53,884 nucleotides of DNA from JAJZJT01 sp049964655 (GTDB lineage: Bacteria > Actinomycetota > Acidimicrobiia > Acidimicrobiales > RAAP-2). A program made the translations under genes and the position numbers. Below the pieces are notes generated by a model, which ran no database searches, was not told where the DNA came from, and saw only the letters and a list, made by a program, of their open reading frames with translations. Of this stretch, positions 33,411 through 42,596 are shown one piece after another (position 1 is the stretch's first letter; every line of letters starts with the position of its first letter). The stretch spans positions 1-53,884 of the forward strand of contig JBMFXC010000006.1 of assembly GCA_049964655.1 (NCBI GenBank), written 5' to 3'.

Positions 33411-36225
33411 AGTACGGAGCGCGGGCGTACTGCCACATATTGGAGCCATCGATGGGCACCGTCATGGTGCTCGGTGGTGGTGTCTCGCCTGCCGCCGGCA
33501 GGCTCGTCGGGCCCGGGGAGACGAGGGTGTCTCGCTCGTCGAGGTGCTGGTCGCCTTCGTCATCCTGCTCATCACGATCGTCCCGATGGCCTACACGTTC
33601 GACGCCGAGCTGGCGAGCTCGACGACGAGCCGTCAGCGCGAGGCGGCCCTCGGCCTCGCCGAGTCGTGGGTCGAGATCCTCTCCAACTCGACGCCGCCGG
33701 TCCACAACGGTGTCGTCAAAACGAACGTCGTCTCCTCGCCACCCGCGCTCCCGCCAGGCGTCCAAAAGCCCAAGACGACGCTGGCTGGTACGACCTTTAC
33801 CGTCAGCGCCGAGTACACCGAACAGGCCGTGAGCTCGGGGATCGGCCAGAACGACCTGTGCGGACAGGACGAGCCACCGAGCCCCACCCACCCTGGTGTC
33901 ATCGTGCTCCACGTCACCGTCTCGTGGGACCACGGCCTCCAGCGCCTGTCCGACACCACCATGCTCGAGTACCCACAGCCCGGCGTGCAGACCGACGGCT
34001 TCCTCGAGGTCAGTATCCACAACTCACCCCTGACCGACGTCAACGGCAACTCGTCGACCACCCGGCTCGAAGCGATCCCCGTGACCGTGGCCAGCACCGG
34101 TGCTACGCCACCGTTGACACTGACGCTCAAACCCGACAGCAACGGCTGCATCTTCGCCCAGCTCCCTCCCGGCACCTACTCGGTCACGCTCGGCCAGCCC
34201 AACCTCGGCACCCCGTCCTTCGTCGACCAGTACGGTGCCACCAGCAACCTCACCCAGACGGTCACGGTCAGCGATACCGAGACGGTGTCCGTCCTCTTCG
34301 GCCTGCCCACGGTCGAGTTCGACGAGGGGGTCACCGCCGGGGTCACCTACGGCTCGACCACACCGGTCGACGGCGTCGTCGCCTGCCCGGGCACCTCGAC
34401 GCTGACCTGCGTGGTGACAGGAGGGGCACCGGCAGCCCCGGGCGTGTCGCTCGCCGACGCTGCCTGGGGAGGGGCGTCGAGCCAGTGGTCATCCGGAGCT
34501 GCTCCGGGCATGTCGACGCTCAACGCGGTGGCGTGCACGCCGGAAGCATCCTCAACCTGCGTCGCCGGCGGCCAGCTCACGACCGCCGGCACGTCGACGG
34601 GCGTGATCGACACCACCCAGAGCGACCTGTCCAGCGCCACCGGCAACACCGTCCCCTCGGGGATCGAAGACATCACCCAGGTGGCCTGCCCGTCCGCCAA
34701 CGGCTGCTATGCCATCGGACTGACGGCGACCGGGCCGGTGATCCTGGCCGGGGACGTCGGCGAGGGGTCCGGGCACCCGGACACCTGGGCCACCGTGCCG
34801 TCGCTCGCCAACACGACCTATACGACACTCAGCTCGATCGCCTGCCCCACGAGCTCCCTCTGCTTGGTGAGCGGCGAGGGGAGCGTGAGCGGTGCCGCCC
34901 CGACGCCGGGCGTCGTGCGCCTGAACGGCGATCCGTCGGCCCTCGCCAACACGCCGAGCTGGATGCCCACGGTGTCCGCTGACACCATGCCGACCGGACT
35001 CACCACCGTCGGACAGCTCACCTGCCCGTCGTCCACGCTGTGCGTGGCGCTGGCCACCGGCGACTCGACCAGTGCCACCGACCCGGTCATCATCGAGACC
35101 AGCACCCCAGCAAGCGGGTCCGCCGCTCCCGCTGCCAGCTGGACCGACGATCCGACGTCTCCGACGGGCGTCGGGTCCTTCACCCAGCTCTCCTGCACGC
35201 AGGCGACGTGCGCCGTCATCGGGACCCTCACCACGGGTGCACCCGCCTTCTGGACCGGCGTTCCCGACGCCTGGACGCAGCAGACGCTCCCCGGTGCCAT
35301 CTCGGGAAGCTCGTCCCCGTCGGGTTGGACCTCCGGCCTGACTGGTGTCTCCTGCGGCCAGCCCAGCGGGAGCGACGCCGCCGACTGTGCGGTCACCGCC
35401 GTAGTGCAGGCTGGGAGCACGGGGACCGGCGTCCTCGAGGACGGATCGCTCGACGCCGGCTCGTGGATCTGGAACGACGTGGCGCTGCCACCGGCCGCCG
35501 GCGCCGTGGACGCCCTCTACGGCGTCGCCTGCGAACCCGTGGCCAACGGGGGCACCTGTGCCGCAGTGGGCTCGTCCACCTCGGGGCCGGTCGTCCTCAC
35601 CACCGACGCCGGACCCGGCTCGTCGACCTGGTCCGTCCAAACGCCCGCCGATCTCCAGGGCGACACCGTCGACGGCGTCGCCGTCCGGACCGAAGCGGCC
35701 GGCTCGGGTAGCTGGGTGACCCAAAGCCCCTACCAGTCCGACGCGGCCTCGAACGTCACGACCCTGCCCAACCTGCTCTACCCACAACCCGACGGGTACG
35801 CGGTCGCTGCGGTGGGCTGCGAAACGTCGTCGCCGTCAGGGCCGGCGGCCTCCCTCACGACGACACCGGGTGCCACGCCGAACCTCCCTGCCGGCGACCC
35901 GGCGACCGCCACCCTGCCGCTCGGCCTCCTGTCGCTCGAGGTCACGGGGTCGAACGGTGCGCCGCTCGCCGATGCCCGTCTCACCCTGGCAGCGGGATCG
36001 GCGAGCCCGTGCAGCAGCGAGACGTACACGATCCCTGCCACGTCGCCCACCGGCACCAGCGCCGTCGCCGTGCCGTTCGGCACCTACCAACTGAAGGTCG
36101 ACGTGACGAACGTCGAGACCGTCGTCGGGACCGTCGCCGTGGGGGCCGGCTACGAGTCCTTCACGACCGCCTCGGGCACGACCGTCACCAGCTACGGCAG
36201 CACACCCTTGGTGGTGCCCTCGTGA
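33400..36225 (+). CDS. Giant PilV-like prepilin with Cys-pair propeller repeats, module A
   Basis: 941 residues from ATG 33400 (a TTG at 33358 is the only earlier option). A 43-residue Arg-rich leader ends GDEG, then VSLVEVLVAFVILLITIVPM: a type IV prepilin site with Glu at +5 and a hydrophobic helix. Next come a small Cys-containing beta domain, and then eight repeats of the form hydrophobic-x-C-x(4-10)-C-x-x-x-G (VACPSANGCYAIG, IACPTSSLCLVSG, LTCPSSTLCVALA and so on), about 40-70 residues apart, resembling BNR/YCF48-like propeller blades. A carboxypeptidase-regulatory-like beta domain (LEVTGSNGAPLADARLTL) closes the protein. It would be anchored in a pilus or pseudopilus with the large domain outside. 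The stop overlaps the next GTG. The family function is not known to me. Confidence 0.78.
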   Translation: MTRTVRSAGVLPHIGAIDGHRHGARWWCLACRRQARRARGDEGVSLVEVLVAFVILLITIVPMAYTFDAELASSTTSRQREAALGLAESWVEILSNSTPPVHNGVVKTNVVSSPPALPPGVQKPKTTLAGTTFTVSAEYTEQAVSSGIGQNDLCGQDEPPSPTHPGVIVLHVTVSWDHGLQRLSDTTMLEYPQPGVQTDGFLEVSIHNSPLTDVNGNSSTTRLEAIPVTVASTGATPPLTLTLKPDSNGCIFAQLPPGTYSVTLGQPNLGTPSFVDQYGATSNLTQTVTVSDTETVSVLFGLPTVEFDEGVTAGVTYGSTTPVDGVVACPGTSTLTCVVTGGAPAAPGVSLADAAWGGASSQWSSGAAPGMSTLNAVACTPEASSTCVAGGQLTTAGTSTGVIDTTQSDLSSATGNTVPSGIEDITQVACPSANGCYAIGLTATGPVILAGDVGEGSGHPDTWATVPSLANTTYTTLSSIACPTSSLCLVSGEGSVSGAAPTPGVVRLNGDPSALANTPSWMPTVSADTMPTGLTTVGQLTCPSSTLCVALATGDSTSATDPVIIETSTPASGSAAPAASWTDDPTSPTGVGSFTQLSCTQATCAVIGTLTTGAPAFWTGVPDAWTQQTLPGAISGSSSPSGWTSGLTGVSCGQPSGSDAADCAVTAVVQAGSTGTGVLEDGSLDAGSWIWNDVALPPAAGAVDALYGVACEPVANGGTCAAVGSSTSGPVVLTTDAGPGSSTWSVQTPADLQGDTVDGVAVRTEAAGSGSWVTQSPYQSDAASNVTTLPNLLYPQPDGYAVAAVGCETSSPSGPAASLTTTPGATPNLPAGDPATATLPLGLLSLEVTGSNGAPLADARLTLAAGSASPCSSETYTIPATSPTGTSAVAVPFGTYQLKVDVTNVETVVGTVAVGAGYESFTTASGTTVTSYGSTPLVVPS

Positions 36226-37274
36226 CCGGCACGCCCCGACAGCAGGCCCGCGTGACCTCTGCGTTGCGCCGTTGGGCACGGTGCAGCACCCGCCGGCACG
36301 ACCGGACGAGGGACGACTCGGGGATGACGCTCGTGGAGCTCCTCATCGCCTCGGGCCTGCTCGTCGTCCTCCTCACCATCGTGCTCATCACCTACACCAC
36401 GTTCCTGAACGTCGGCACCGAGGTCTTCGCCCAGAACAGCGAGTTCGACCAGGTCAGCCCCGCCATCAACGTCGTCCAGCCCCTGCTGCGCGCCGAAGTC
36501 GAGCCCGGCCCTTCGGGCAACCCGAACAACGTCGGCGGTGGACCGGTCCCCGGTTTCGGGGTCGACGACATCTCGAAGGCCACGGGGAACATCTCAGGGA
36601 TCGGGAACTTCGCCCTCACCTTCTACGCCAACATCGGCACCCTCGGCGGCGCCAACGCCTGCTCGAAGAGCCAGTCGGGCGTCTGTGGCCCGGCCAAGCT
36701 CGTCGCCGAGGAGACGACGTCCGGCGGCACGGCGACGGCGACCTGCTCGACGACCGACCCGTGCAACTTCCAGGTGAAGGAGTACCTTCCCCTCCAGTCT
36801 TCCCCCGGGGTGAGCACCTGTCCGTTCTCGTCCACGAACACCGCGGTCTGCCAGTACGGGTCGTCCTACCGGCTCATCGACAACGTCTCCGGCGTGGTGA
36901 ACGACCCGTCCCAGCCCGGCCAGCAGATCTTCAGCTACTACGTCTTCGACCCGAACATCGACGCCACCTTGGCCCTGACCCCTGCCGAGGTGACGTCGGG
37001 GTCGATCTCGGTAACGGGAACGCCCTTTACGAAGGACGTGTCGGGGACGTCGACACTGTCGCTCACGACGTGCACGGCACCGAACGGGACCGCGCTCGAC
37101 GTGGCGGCGAGCTGCCCGGCCGACGCCATCCAGAGCGTGACAATCGACCTGATCGCCGACCAGAAGGGGTCGGGCACCAACGGGAGCACAGAGACCCAGG
37201 TCATCACCTACCGCGACCAGGGGAACTCCGTCGCCCCGGACCTTCCGTTCCAGTACTCGACGAACGTGGGGTGA
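36222..37274 (+). CDS. PilW-like prepilin, module A
   Basis: 350 residues. Leader of 34 residues ending DDSG, then MTLVELLIASGLLVVLLTIVLI: prepilin peptidase site with Glu at +5. The extracellular part is beta-rich with several Cys and the C-terminal pattern CPADAIQSVTIDLIADQ followed by VITYRDQG, common to PilW-type minor pilins and to its paralogue at 42593 (CPADQITRVDIDLTVQ). GTG start overlaps the upstream stop (GTGA), the same join as in module B. Confidence 0.82.
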   Translation: MTGTPRQQARVTSALRRWARCSTRRHDRTRDDSGMTLVELLIASGLLVVLLTIVLITYTTFLNVGTEVFAQNSEFDQVSPAINVVQPLLRAEVEPGPSGNPNNVGGGPVPGFGVDDISKATGNISGIGNFALTFYANIGTLGGANACSKSQSGVCGPAKLVAEETTSGGTATATCSTTDPCNFQVKEYLPLQSSPGVSTCPFSSTNTAVCQYGSSYRLIDNVSGVVNDPSQPGQQIFSYYVFDPNIDATLALTPAEVTSGSISVTGTPFTKDVSGTSTLSLTTCTAPNGTALDVAASCPADAIQSVTIDLIADQKGSGTNGSTETQVITYRDQGNSVAPDLPFQYSTNVG

Positions 37275-37277
37275 ACC

Positions 37278-39674
37278 ATGAACGTCCGCACCCGACTCGA
37301 GCAGGCTCGCAGGGCATGGCGGTCGCTCCGCCGGCGGACTCGTGACGACCTGGGCCAGACCGCCATCGTCGCCGTCATTGCACTGACCGTCGGGCTCGCC
37401 GCCACCAGCGCGTTCCTGTTGCAGGAGACCGTCCAGTCCGGCTCCGTTCAGCAAAAGCAGGCCGGCCAGGTGTATGCCAACCGGGCCCTCGAAGCCGCCA
37501 TCAACAGCTACCTCACCGCCATCAACACCAACCCCGGCCTGGCCCAGTGCAACAGCACCACCAACGGGAGCGGGACGTGCAGCGGGCTGAAGTACGAGGT
37601 CTGGAACGAGGTGTCCGGCTCCGGGGTCAACGGAGCGGACACCGAGTACTACGCCTTCGGTAACCCGCAGCCGACGATCGGCCCCGACGGCTCGCTCACC
37701 ACCCTCACCGTCGAGGTGGTCGGGGCTGCTTACGACCCGACGACGTCCAACCACTACGTCTTCGAGACGTCCACCCTCACCGTGACCCCGTCCAACGGCT
37801 TCCTCGACAACGTGTGGTGGACGAACTACGAGTCGTACAACCCGTCGGGGAACTACTCCACGTGCAACTACAACTGGTCGACGAAGCACGACAACCCGAG
37901 CGGAGGACCCCCCGGCAACTACGACATCCTCGGTGGCACGCTCGGGTGCTCACCCGTCTACTTCGGCCCCGGGGACTACCTGAACGGGCCGATCTACTCC
38001 AACGACTCGCTCTTCGTCTCCGGTGGCCCGTCCTTCGGGAGCGCCTCCGACCCGAGCACCGTCGAGACGGCCGATCCGAACTGCCTCTTCGTCAACCAGA
38101 GCTACGGGATGAGCGGGAGCCCCGCCAACTGCAGCAAGGCCGACAGCTCGGTGAGCGTCTACGACACGGCGACCAGCGCCGACGGCCACCCCCTCGAGCT
38201 CCCGCCCCAAGACGACTCCCAGCTCGGGACGATCGCCGCCCAGAACGGCTGCCTCTACTCAGGACCGACCCAGATCACCCTCGACCACGGCACCATGACC
38301 GTCTCGAGCCCCGACACCCCCGAGCAGTCGGTCGTCGTCAACGGCGTCAGCCACCAGTGGGACGCCAACAACCTGAGCGCGAACCTGAACGACTGCCCCA
38401 ACAACGGAACGGCACCGATCCCGCCCAATGGCGTCGTCTTCGTCCAGAAGGCCACAGCAGGCCAGACGGTCGCCTGGGCGAACCCGTTCGACGACGCGGT
38501 GTCGAACTCGGTCACCAACCTGACGGCGAGCCCGTCCCGACCCAGGCAGTCACAGCCGGTCACGTTGACGGCGACGGTCACCTCGGCGAGCAGCGCCCTC
38601 GACGCCGGTGCGACCGTCACGTTCCGCCAGACCACCTCCCGGCGCGTGTGCCACTGGTGGGGATGTCGACGCCGGATGCAGACCTCGGTCATCGCGGGCT
38701 GCTCGGCCCAGTCCCTGTCGGCTCCGGTGGCGGTGGTGCCGGCGACCACACCGGCGACCTACGAGTCGACGGCCACGTGCTCGACCACCGAGGCATCCGA
38801 CGGCACCGGCGGGTTCACGGCGAGGTACTCGGGCAACGCGACGACGACCGCGTCGTCGGGGGCGCTCGGTCGCTCCTCCTCACTGGTCTCGTCGACGAGC
38901 TACGGGCCTGACTCCCAGGTGTCGGCGGGTGGGTGCAGCAGTTGCTACTACGGCGAGACGCCGACACCCGACGCCGAGGGAGACGCCTTCGTCCACGGCA
39001 ACCTGTCCGGGGAGCTGACCATCGGCTCGGCTAACAACATCGTCATCGACGGCAACATCACCTACGACAACTGTTCGTGGGAGAGCTCCTACGGCGCAGC
39101 CCCCGGATCGGGGACACCGTCGCAGAGCTACTGCCCCTTCAACCCCGGCGGGACGAACGACACGTTGGGGTTGATCGCCGAGAAGTACGTCGAGGTCAAC
39201 CAACCCGTGTCCCCCTCGAGCGGGAACCTGCTCCCCGCCTGCCCGGCAGGCGCGCCCGGTCCGTTGTGCAACCCGGCCACCAGCGGCGGGAACCTGACCG
39301 TCGACGCCGCCGTCCTCGCCCTCAGCCAGTCCTTCGTCGTGAACAACTACTGGGTGGGCTCTCCGGACGGCGAGCTGATCGTCTACGGGTCGATCCAACA
39401 GTTCGCCCGCGGGCCAGTCGGCACCTTCAACGGGAACAGCAACGTCAGCGGCTACAGCAAGCACTACACGTGGGACCCGCTTCTCGACTTCGTCTCCCCG
39501 CCGAGCTACCTGGTGCCGACCATGCCGTCGTGGCAGTTGGGCTCCTCCTCAGGAACGGTCGTCTCGCCGACCTCCGGGTCGTGCCCGAGCCTGTCAGCTC
39601 CCTACGGGACCGCCGGGAGCCCGGCGTCGTCGTACTGCGGAACGGCGAACGGTGGGCTGCCCAACGACGGCTGA
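37278..39674 (+). CDS. Large PilX-like pilus protein, module A
   Basis: 798 residues starting four bases after the PilW-like stop. Leader of 26 residues ending DDLG, then QTAIVAVIALTVGLAATSAFLL; there is no Glu at +5, as in PilX-type proteins. The long exterior is Asn/Ser/Gly-rich and aligns with the module B protein at several points: NGCLYSGPTQI, SSPDTP, PPNGVVFVQ, GELTIGSANNIVIDGNITYD, DTLGLIAEKYVEVN, LDFVSPPSYL. Unlike its paralogue it has an Ig-like insertion of about 130 residues in the middle (VTNLTASPSRPRQSQPVTLT to FTARYSGNATTTA) with a Cys-Trp-rich hairpin (CHWWGC). The stop falls within an 18-bp repeat array. Confidence 0.8.
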   Translation: MNVRTRLEQARRAWRSLRRRTRDDLGQTAIVAVIALTVGLAATSAFLLQETVQSGSVQQKQAGQVYANRALEAAINSYLTAINTNPGLAQCNSTTNGSGTCSGLKYEVWNEVSGSGVNGADTEYYAFGNPQPTIGPDGSLTTLTVEVVGAAYDPTTSNHYVFETSTLTVTPSNGFLDNVWWTNYESYNPSGNYSTCNYNWSTKHDNPSGGPPGNYDILGGTLGCSPVYFGPGDYLNGPIYSNDSLFVSGGPSFGSASDPSTVETADPNCLFVNQSYGMSGSPANCSKADSSVSVYDTATSADGHPLELPPQDDSQLGTIAAQNGCLYSGPTQITLDHGTMTVSSPDTPEQSVVVNGVSHQWDANNLSANLNDCPNNGTAPIPPNGVVFVQKATAGQTVAWANPFDDAVSNSVTNLTASPSRPRQSQPVTLTATVTSASSALDAGATVTFRQTTSRRVCHWWGCRRRMQTSVIAGCSAQSLSAPVAVVPATTPATYESTATCSTTEASDGTGGFTARYSGNATTTASSGALGRSSSLVSSTSYGPDSQVSAGGCSSCYYGETPTPDAEGDAFVHGNLSGELTIGSANNIVIDGNITYDNCSWESSYGAAPGSGTPSQSYCPFNPGGTNDTLGLIAEKYVEVNQPVSPSSGNLLPACPAGAPGPLCNPATSGGNLTVDAAVLALSQSFVVNNYWVGSPDGELIVYGSIQQFARGPVGTFNGNSNVSGYSKHYTWDPLLDFVSPPSYLVPTMPSWQLGSSSGTVVSPTSGSCPSLSAPYGTAGSPASSYCGTANGGLPNDG

Positions 39675-39750
39675 CGGCCCAACGACGGCTGACGGCCCAA
39701 CGACGGCTGACGGCTCGACGACGGCTGACGGCCCAACGACGGCTGACGAG
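39661..39750. repeat. 5 x 18-bp tandem repeat at the end of module A
   Basis: Five copies of CCAACGACGGCTGACGGC (the fourth starts TCG, the fifth ends GAG). The stop codon of the PilX-like gene is in the first unit, and every unit repeats the same in-frame TGA, so copy number does not alter the protein. The array has only weak dyad symmetry. Confidence 0.93.
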
Positions 39751-39998
39751 ACGGCGCACACGGTCGCCGCCGAGCCGACCTCCCCGCGGGTACGCCTACA
39801 CCCCTCCGCCGGGAAGCGCCGAATCACTACGTAGAATCACTTATTTCCCACGCTCCGTGGTTCTTTTACCCTGGCATCGAGCGATATGTCCAGGCCACCA
39901 CGAGACACGGGCACCCAGCCACGGGCCATGCAGCCCCCCTCCACGAGCAGGCACGTGCCGGCGGCCAGGTCGGGCACCTCTTCCCCGAGGAGCATGCC
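39751..39998. other. Spacer between prepilin modules
   Basis: Together with the repeat array this is 324 bases (39675-39998) without a main gene. It contains the second conserved element (39827-39896), a 38-codon leader frame (39886-40002) and a GAGGAG ribosome site 8 bases before the GTG of the next prepilin. Nothing else is recognisable. Confidence 0.7.
39827..39896 (+). promoter_or_regulatory. Conserved 70-bp upstream element, copy B
   Basis: Ungapped match to 33341-33410. It keeps the CTACGTA(A/G)AATCAC block, the hexamer TACCCT (39867-39872) at the same offset as TAGCCT in copy A, and the ATG at offset 59. The middle of this copy is a perfect inverted repeat CCACG-CTC-CGTGG where copy A has TTACCCTGTGTGA. 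CCTGG and CCAGG flank the start region and could pair around the ATG. Confidence 0.7.
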
Positions 39999-40002
39999 GT
40001 GA
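39886..40002 (+). CDS. 38-codon leader peptide frame before module B
   Basis: ATG 39886, at the position equivalent to the module A prepilin start, opens a 38-codon frame whose TGA overlaps the GTG of the next prepilin (CCGTGA). Its first residues, MSRPPRDTG, resemble the start of the module A prepilin, MTRTVRSAG, which suggests descent from the same start. It could be translated and couple to the prepilin, or be a relic left after a frameshift shortened the leader. It has no Shine-Dalgarno but lies 13 bases after the TACCCT box. Confidence 0.35.
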   Translation: MSRPPRDTGTQPRAMQPPSTSRHVPAARSGTSSPRSMP

Positions 40003-42596
40003 GCCCCCTCGCCCGTGCGTTCTCCACACGGCGGGCCGCCAGCGTCGACCGAGCAGACCATGGCTTCTCCCTACTGGAGGTCATGGTCGCCTTGATGGTC
40101 CTCCTGATCGCCCTGGTCCCTATGGGCTACCTCATCGACAGCGTCACCCAGGTGGCGGCCCAGACCCGCGAGCGTGTGGCCGCCACCGGGGTCGCCGACC
40201 AGTGGATCAGCCACCTGAACACGCTGGCGCTCGACAGCTACCCGAGCGTCCCCGGCACCTACCTCGCGCCTGACGTGACGGTGGCAGGCACCGTCTACCA
40301 CACCTCCGTCAACCTGGCGTGGGCCGAGGCGGGGTTGAGCGGGAACCTGTGCACACCCGGCGCCACCCCCCAGGTGATCTCGGCCGTGGCCACCGTCAGC
40401 TGGGGGAAGGAGACGAACCCGACGACGCACTCGTACGCCAATTCGATCTCGACGACCTCCGTCCTCAACCCGCCCTACGGCGCACTGTCGACCACTGATG
40501 GCTACCTGGCCATCCAAGTCGACAACGCGCTCGGCAACGGCCTCACCTACGACAGCAACCAGGGAGCCGTCATCGCCACCTTCTCCCCGAGCCCGTTCCC
40601 GGACGGCCATACCCAGGTGACCGTTCCCCAAGGGGGGTGCCTCTTCCTGCCGGCGCCCCAAGGCACGTACTCGGTCGTGCTCTCGTCGTCCGGCTGGGCC
40701 AGCCCCAACACCTACGTCGACGACACCGCCGAGAACCCGACACCGTCGTCGACTACGCCGCTTGTCGTCTCGCCGGGCACGACGACCTCCTACGAGTTCG
40801 TCTACGACCACGGCGGCGCCATCAACCTCGCCTACGCCTCGCAGACCGACCTGGCCGACGGGTTCGCCTGTCCGAGCAGTGGGCCCTGCTTCGCCTGGGG
40901 ACGTGAGCGCGGCGGTGCCGACCTGGTGGCCGTACAGGACGGGAAGGCCGCCATGGTGCCGGTGCCCAACGGCATCCAGGACATCAACGGGGTGTCGTGC
41001 CTACCGAACGGCACCTGTGTGCTGGTTGGTTCCGGCAGTGGTGGAGGCGTCGTCCTCTCGTACCGCGACGGCGCGCTCACCACCATCTCGACCCCCGTGC
41101 CGTCGACCGACCTCACTGGTGTCGCCTGCTCCAACGGGTCCAACTGCTACGCCATCGGCACGGACGGTCCCAACGCGCCCGTCCTGCTCGACGTGGCGGG
41201 ATCCTCGGCGACGAGCGAGCTCCCCGCCTCGCTCACCACCAAGGTCGCCTCGCTCACGTCTGTCACGTGCTCCTCGGCCAACCTGTGCTTCACATCCGGC
41301 AGCGGTACCACGACCAGCACGTCGGCCGCCGGCGCCGCCAGCACGTCGGCGACGGGGATCGTCCTCGACACGACCTCGGGCTCCGGTTCGTGGGCCACCG
41401 AGGCCGTTCCCCCGACGACCACCGACGTGGCCGACGTGGCCTGTGACGCGGTCAACGGATCGAGCCCACCCCTTTGCGTCGCCTCGGCCACGGTCGGCGG
41501 CTCCCTCACTGCGCTCGAGACCACCAACCAGGGGACGACCTGGACAACGGCCACCTCGTTCCCGTCCGGGATCGCGGCCACCGGTCCGGTGGCCTGCGTC
41601 GACGCCAGCGACTGTCTGATGGTCGTCTCCACCGTGAGCTCGGGAACCGAATCGAGCACCGTCGCTGCCACTTCCGACGGTGGCCAGACATGGTCGCAGG
41701 TGGCCACCCTGGGCTCCTCGTTCGCCACGGTCACCTCGCTCACCTGTCCGTCGTCGACCAGTTGCCTCCTGTCCGGTTCCGGGCCTGGTGGCGGCGTGGA
41801 GGCCACCGGCACGTTGGCCGGCGGCTCGTGGTCGTGGGCGCTCGCTCCCAACGCCGCCGTCGAGTTCCTCTCCGGGGTGGGTTGCTCCACCTCGACCGCC
41901 TGCGACGCCGTCGGGGAGTCCAACCAGGGACCGGTGGTCTTCGCCAGTAGCGACGGCGGGGGAACCTGGAGCCAGGACACCGCGCTCACGTCGTCGGTCG
42001 CCTGGGACGGCGCCACCGCGACCGGGCTCCCCATCACGGTGTCGGCCAGCGGGCTGTCGGCCACCGGCACCTACACGGCCTCCGGCGCACCGACCTACCA
42101 GGCCGCGCCCTACACGTCGGCGTCCACCCCGGACCCGCCCCAGGTTGGCAACCTCTTCCCCTTCAACTACTTCTACAACCTCTGGGCCGGTGACGCGAGC
42201 TGTCAGGCCGAGGTGCCCACCTTCACCCTCCCCACGGTCCAGGTGCCACCCGGAGGGACAACGTCCTCGACCGTTCCGCTCGGCTTCCTCCGGACGACCG
42301 TGCTCAGCAACTCGGGCGCTCCCCTGAGCGGCGTCGCCCTGTCGCTCACGGTGACCTCGAATGGGTGTGCGAACGACACCTTCGACCTTCCCACCACCGG
42401 TGCCGACGGGACGAGCGAGGCGGGCGTCCCCGTGGGGAACGGCCTCACCTTCACCCTGACGGCCACCGACGCGGCAGCCGGCGCCACAGCGACCGAGACG
42501 ATCTCCGTGGGCACCACCGGGGTGACCGACGGTGCCAACAACGTCACCTACCCGTTCCCGGCCGCGGTGCCGATCACCCTGGCGAGCGTGCCGTGA
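39999..42596 (+). CDS. Giant PilV-like prepilin with Cys-pair propeller repeats, module B
   Basis: 865 residues, paralogue of the gene at 33400. Leader of 22 residues ending ADHG, then FSLLEVMVALMVLLIALVPMG with Glu at +5. After a beta-rich domain (VPQGGCLFLPAPQGTYSVVL) there are eight Cys-pair repeats (FACPSSGPCFAWG, VSCLPNGTCVLVG, VACSNGSNCYAIG, VTCSSANLCFTSG and so on). Several are followed by BNR-like turns (SDGGQTWSQV, SDGGGTWSQD), which supports a beta-propeller. The end is a beta domain with LRTTVLSNSGAPLSGVALSL, as in module A. GTG at 39999 has GAGGAG 8 bases upstream. Confidence 0.82.
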   Translation: MSPLARAFSTRRAASVDRADHGFSLLEVMVALMVLLIALVPMGYLIDSVTQVAAQTRERVAATGVADQWISHLNTLALDSYPSVPGTYLAPDVTVAGTVYHTSVNLAWAEAGLSGNLCTPGATPQVISAVATVSWGKETNPTTHSYANSISTTSVLNPPYGALSTTDGYLAIQVDNALGNGLTYDSNQGAVIATFSPSPFPDGHTQVTVPQGGCLFLPAPQGTYSVVLSSSGWASPNTYVDDTAENPTPSSTTPLVVSPGTTTSYEFVYDHGGAINLAYASQTDLADGFACPSSGPCFAWGRERGGADLVAVQDGKAAMVPVPNGIQDINGVSCLPNGTCVLVGSGSGGGVVLSYRDGALTTISTPVPSTDLTGVACSNGSNCYAIGTDGPNAPVLLDVAGSSATSELPASLTTKVASLTSVTCSSANLCFTSGSGTTTSTSAAGAASTSATGIVLDTTSGSGSWATEAVPPTTTDVADVACDAVNGSSPPLCVASATVGGSLTALETTNQGTTWTTATSFPSGIAATGPVACVDASDCLMVVSTVSSGTESSTVAATSDGGQTWSQVATLGSSFATVTSLTCPSSTSCLLSGSGPGGGVEATGTLAGGSWSWALAPNAAVEFLSGVGCSTSTACDAVGESNQGPVVFASSDGGGTWSQDTALTSSVAWDGATATGLPITVSASGLSATGTYTASGAPTYQAAPYTSASTPDPPQVGNLFPFNYFYNLWAGDASCQAEVPTFTLPTVQVPPGGTTSSTVPLGFLRTTVLSNSGAPLSGVALSLTVTSNGCANDTFDLPTTGADGTSEAGVPVGNGLTFTLTATDAAAGATATETISVGTTGVTDGANNVTYPFPAAVPITLASVP

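Noticed and set aside
33437..33832. Alternative prepilin start at the ATG around 33452
   Set aside because: That ATG is out of frame with the VSLVEVL prepilin motif and leads to a Ser/Arg-rich mirror-like peptide.
39661..39750. Tandem repeats as a CRISPR array
   Set aside because: Units are contiguous with no unique spacers and no cas genes are nearby. The same applies to the other repeat tracts.
33341..39896. The two 70-bp copies as ends of a transposon enclosing module A
   Set aside because: They are direct, not inverted, sit at equivalent promoter positions, and no transposase or integrase is present. Duplication of a whole operon explains them.
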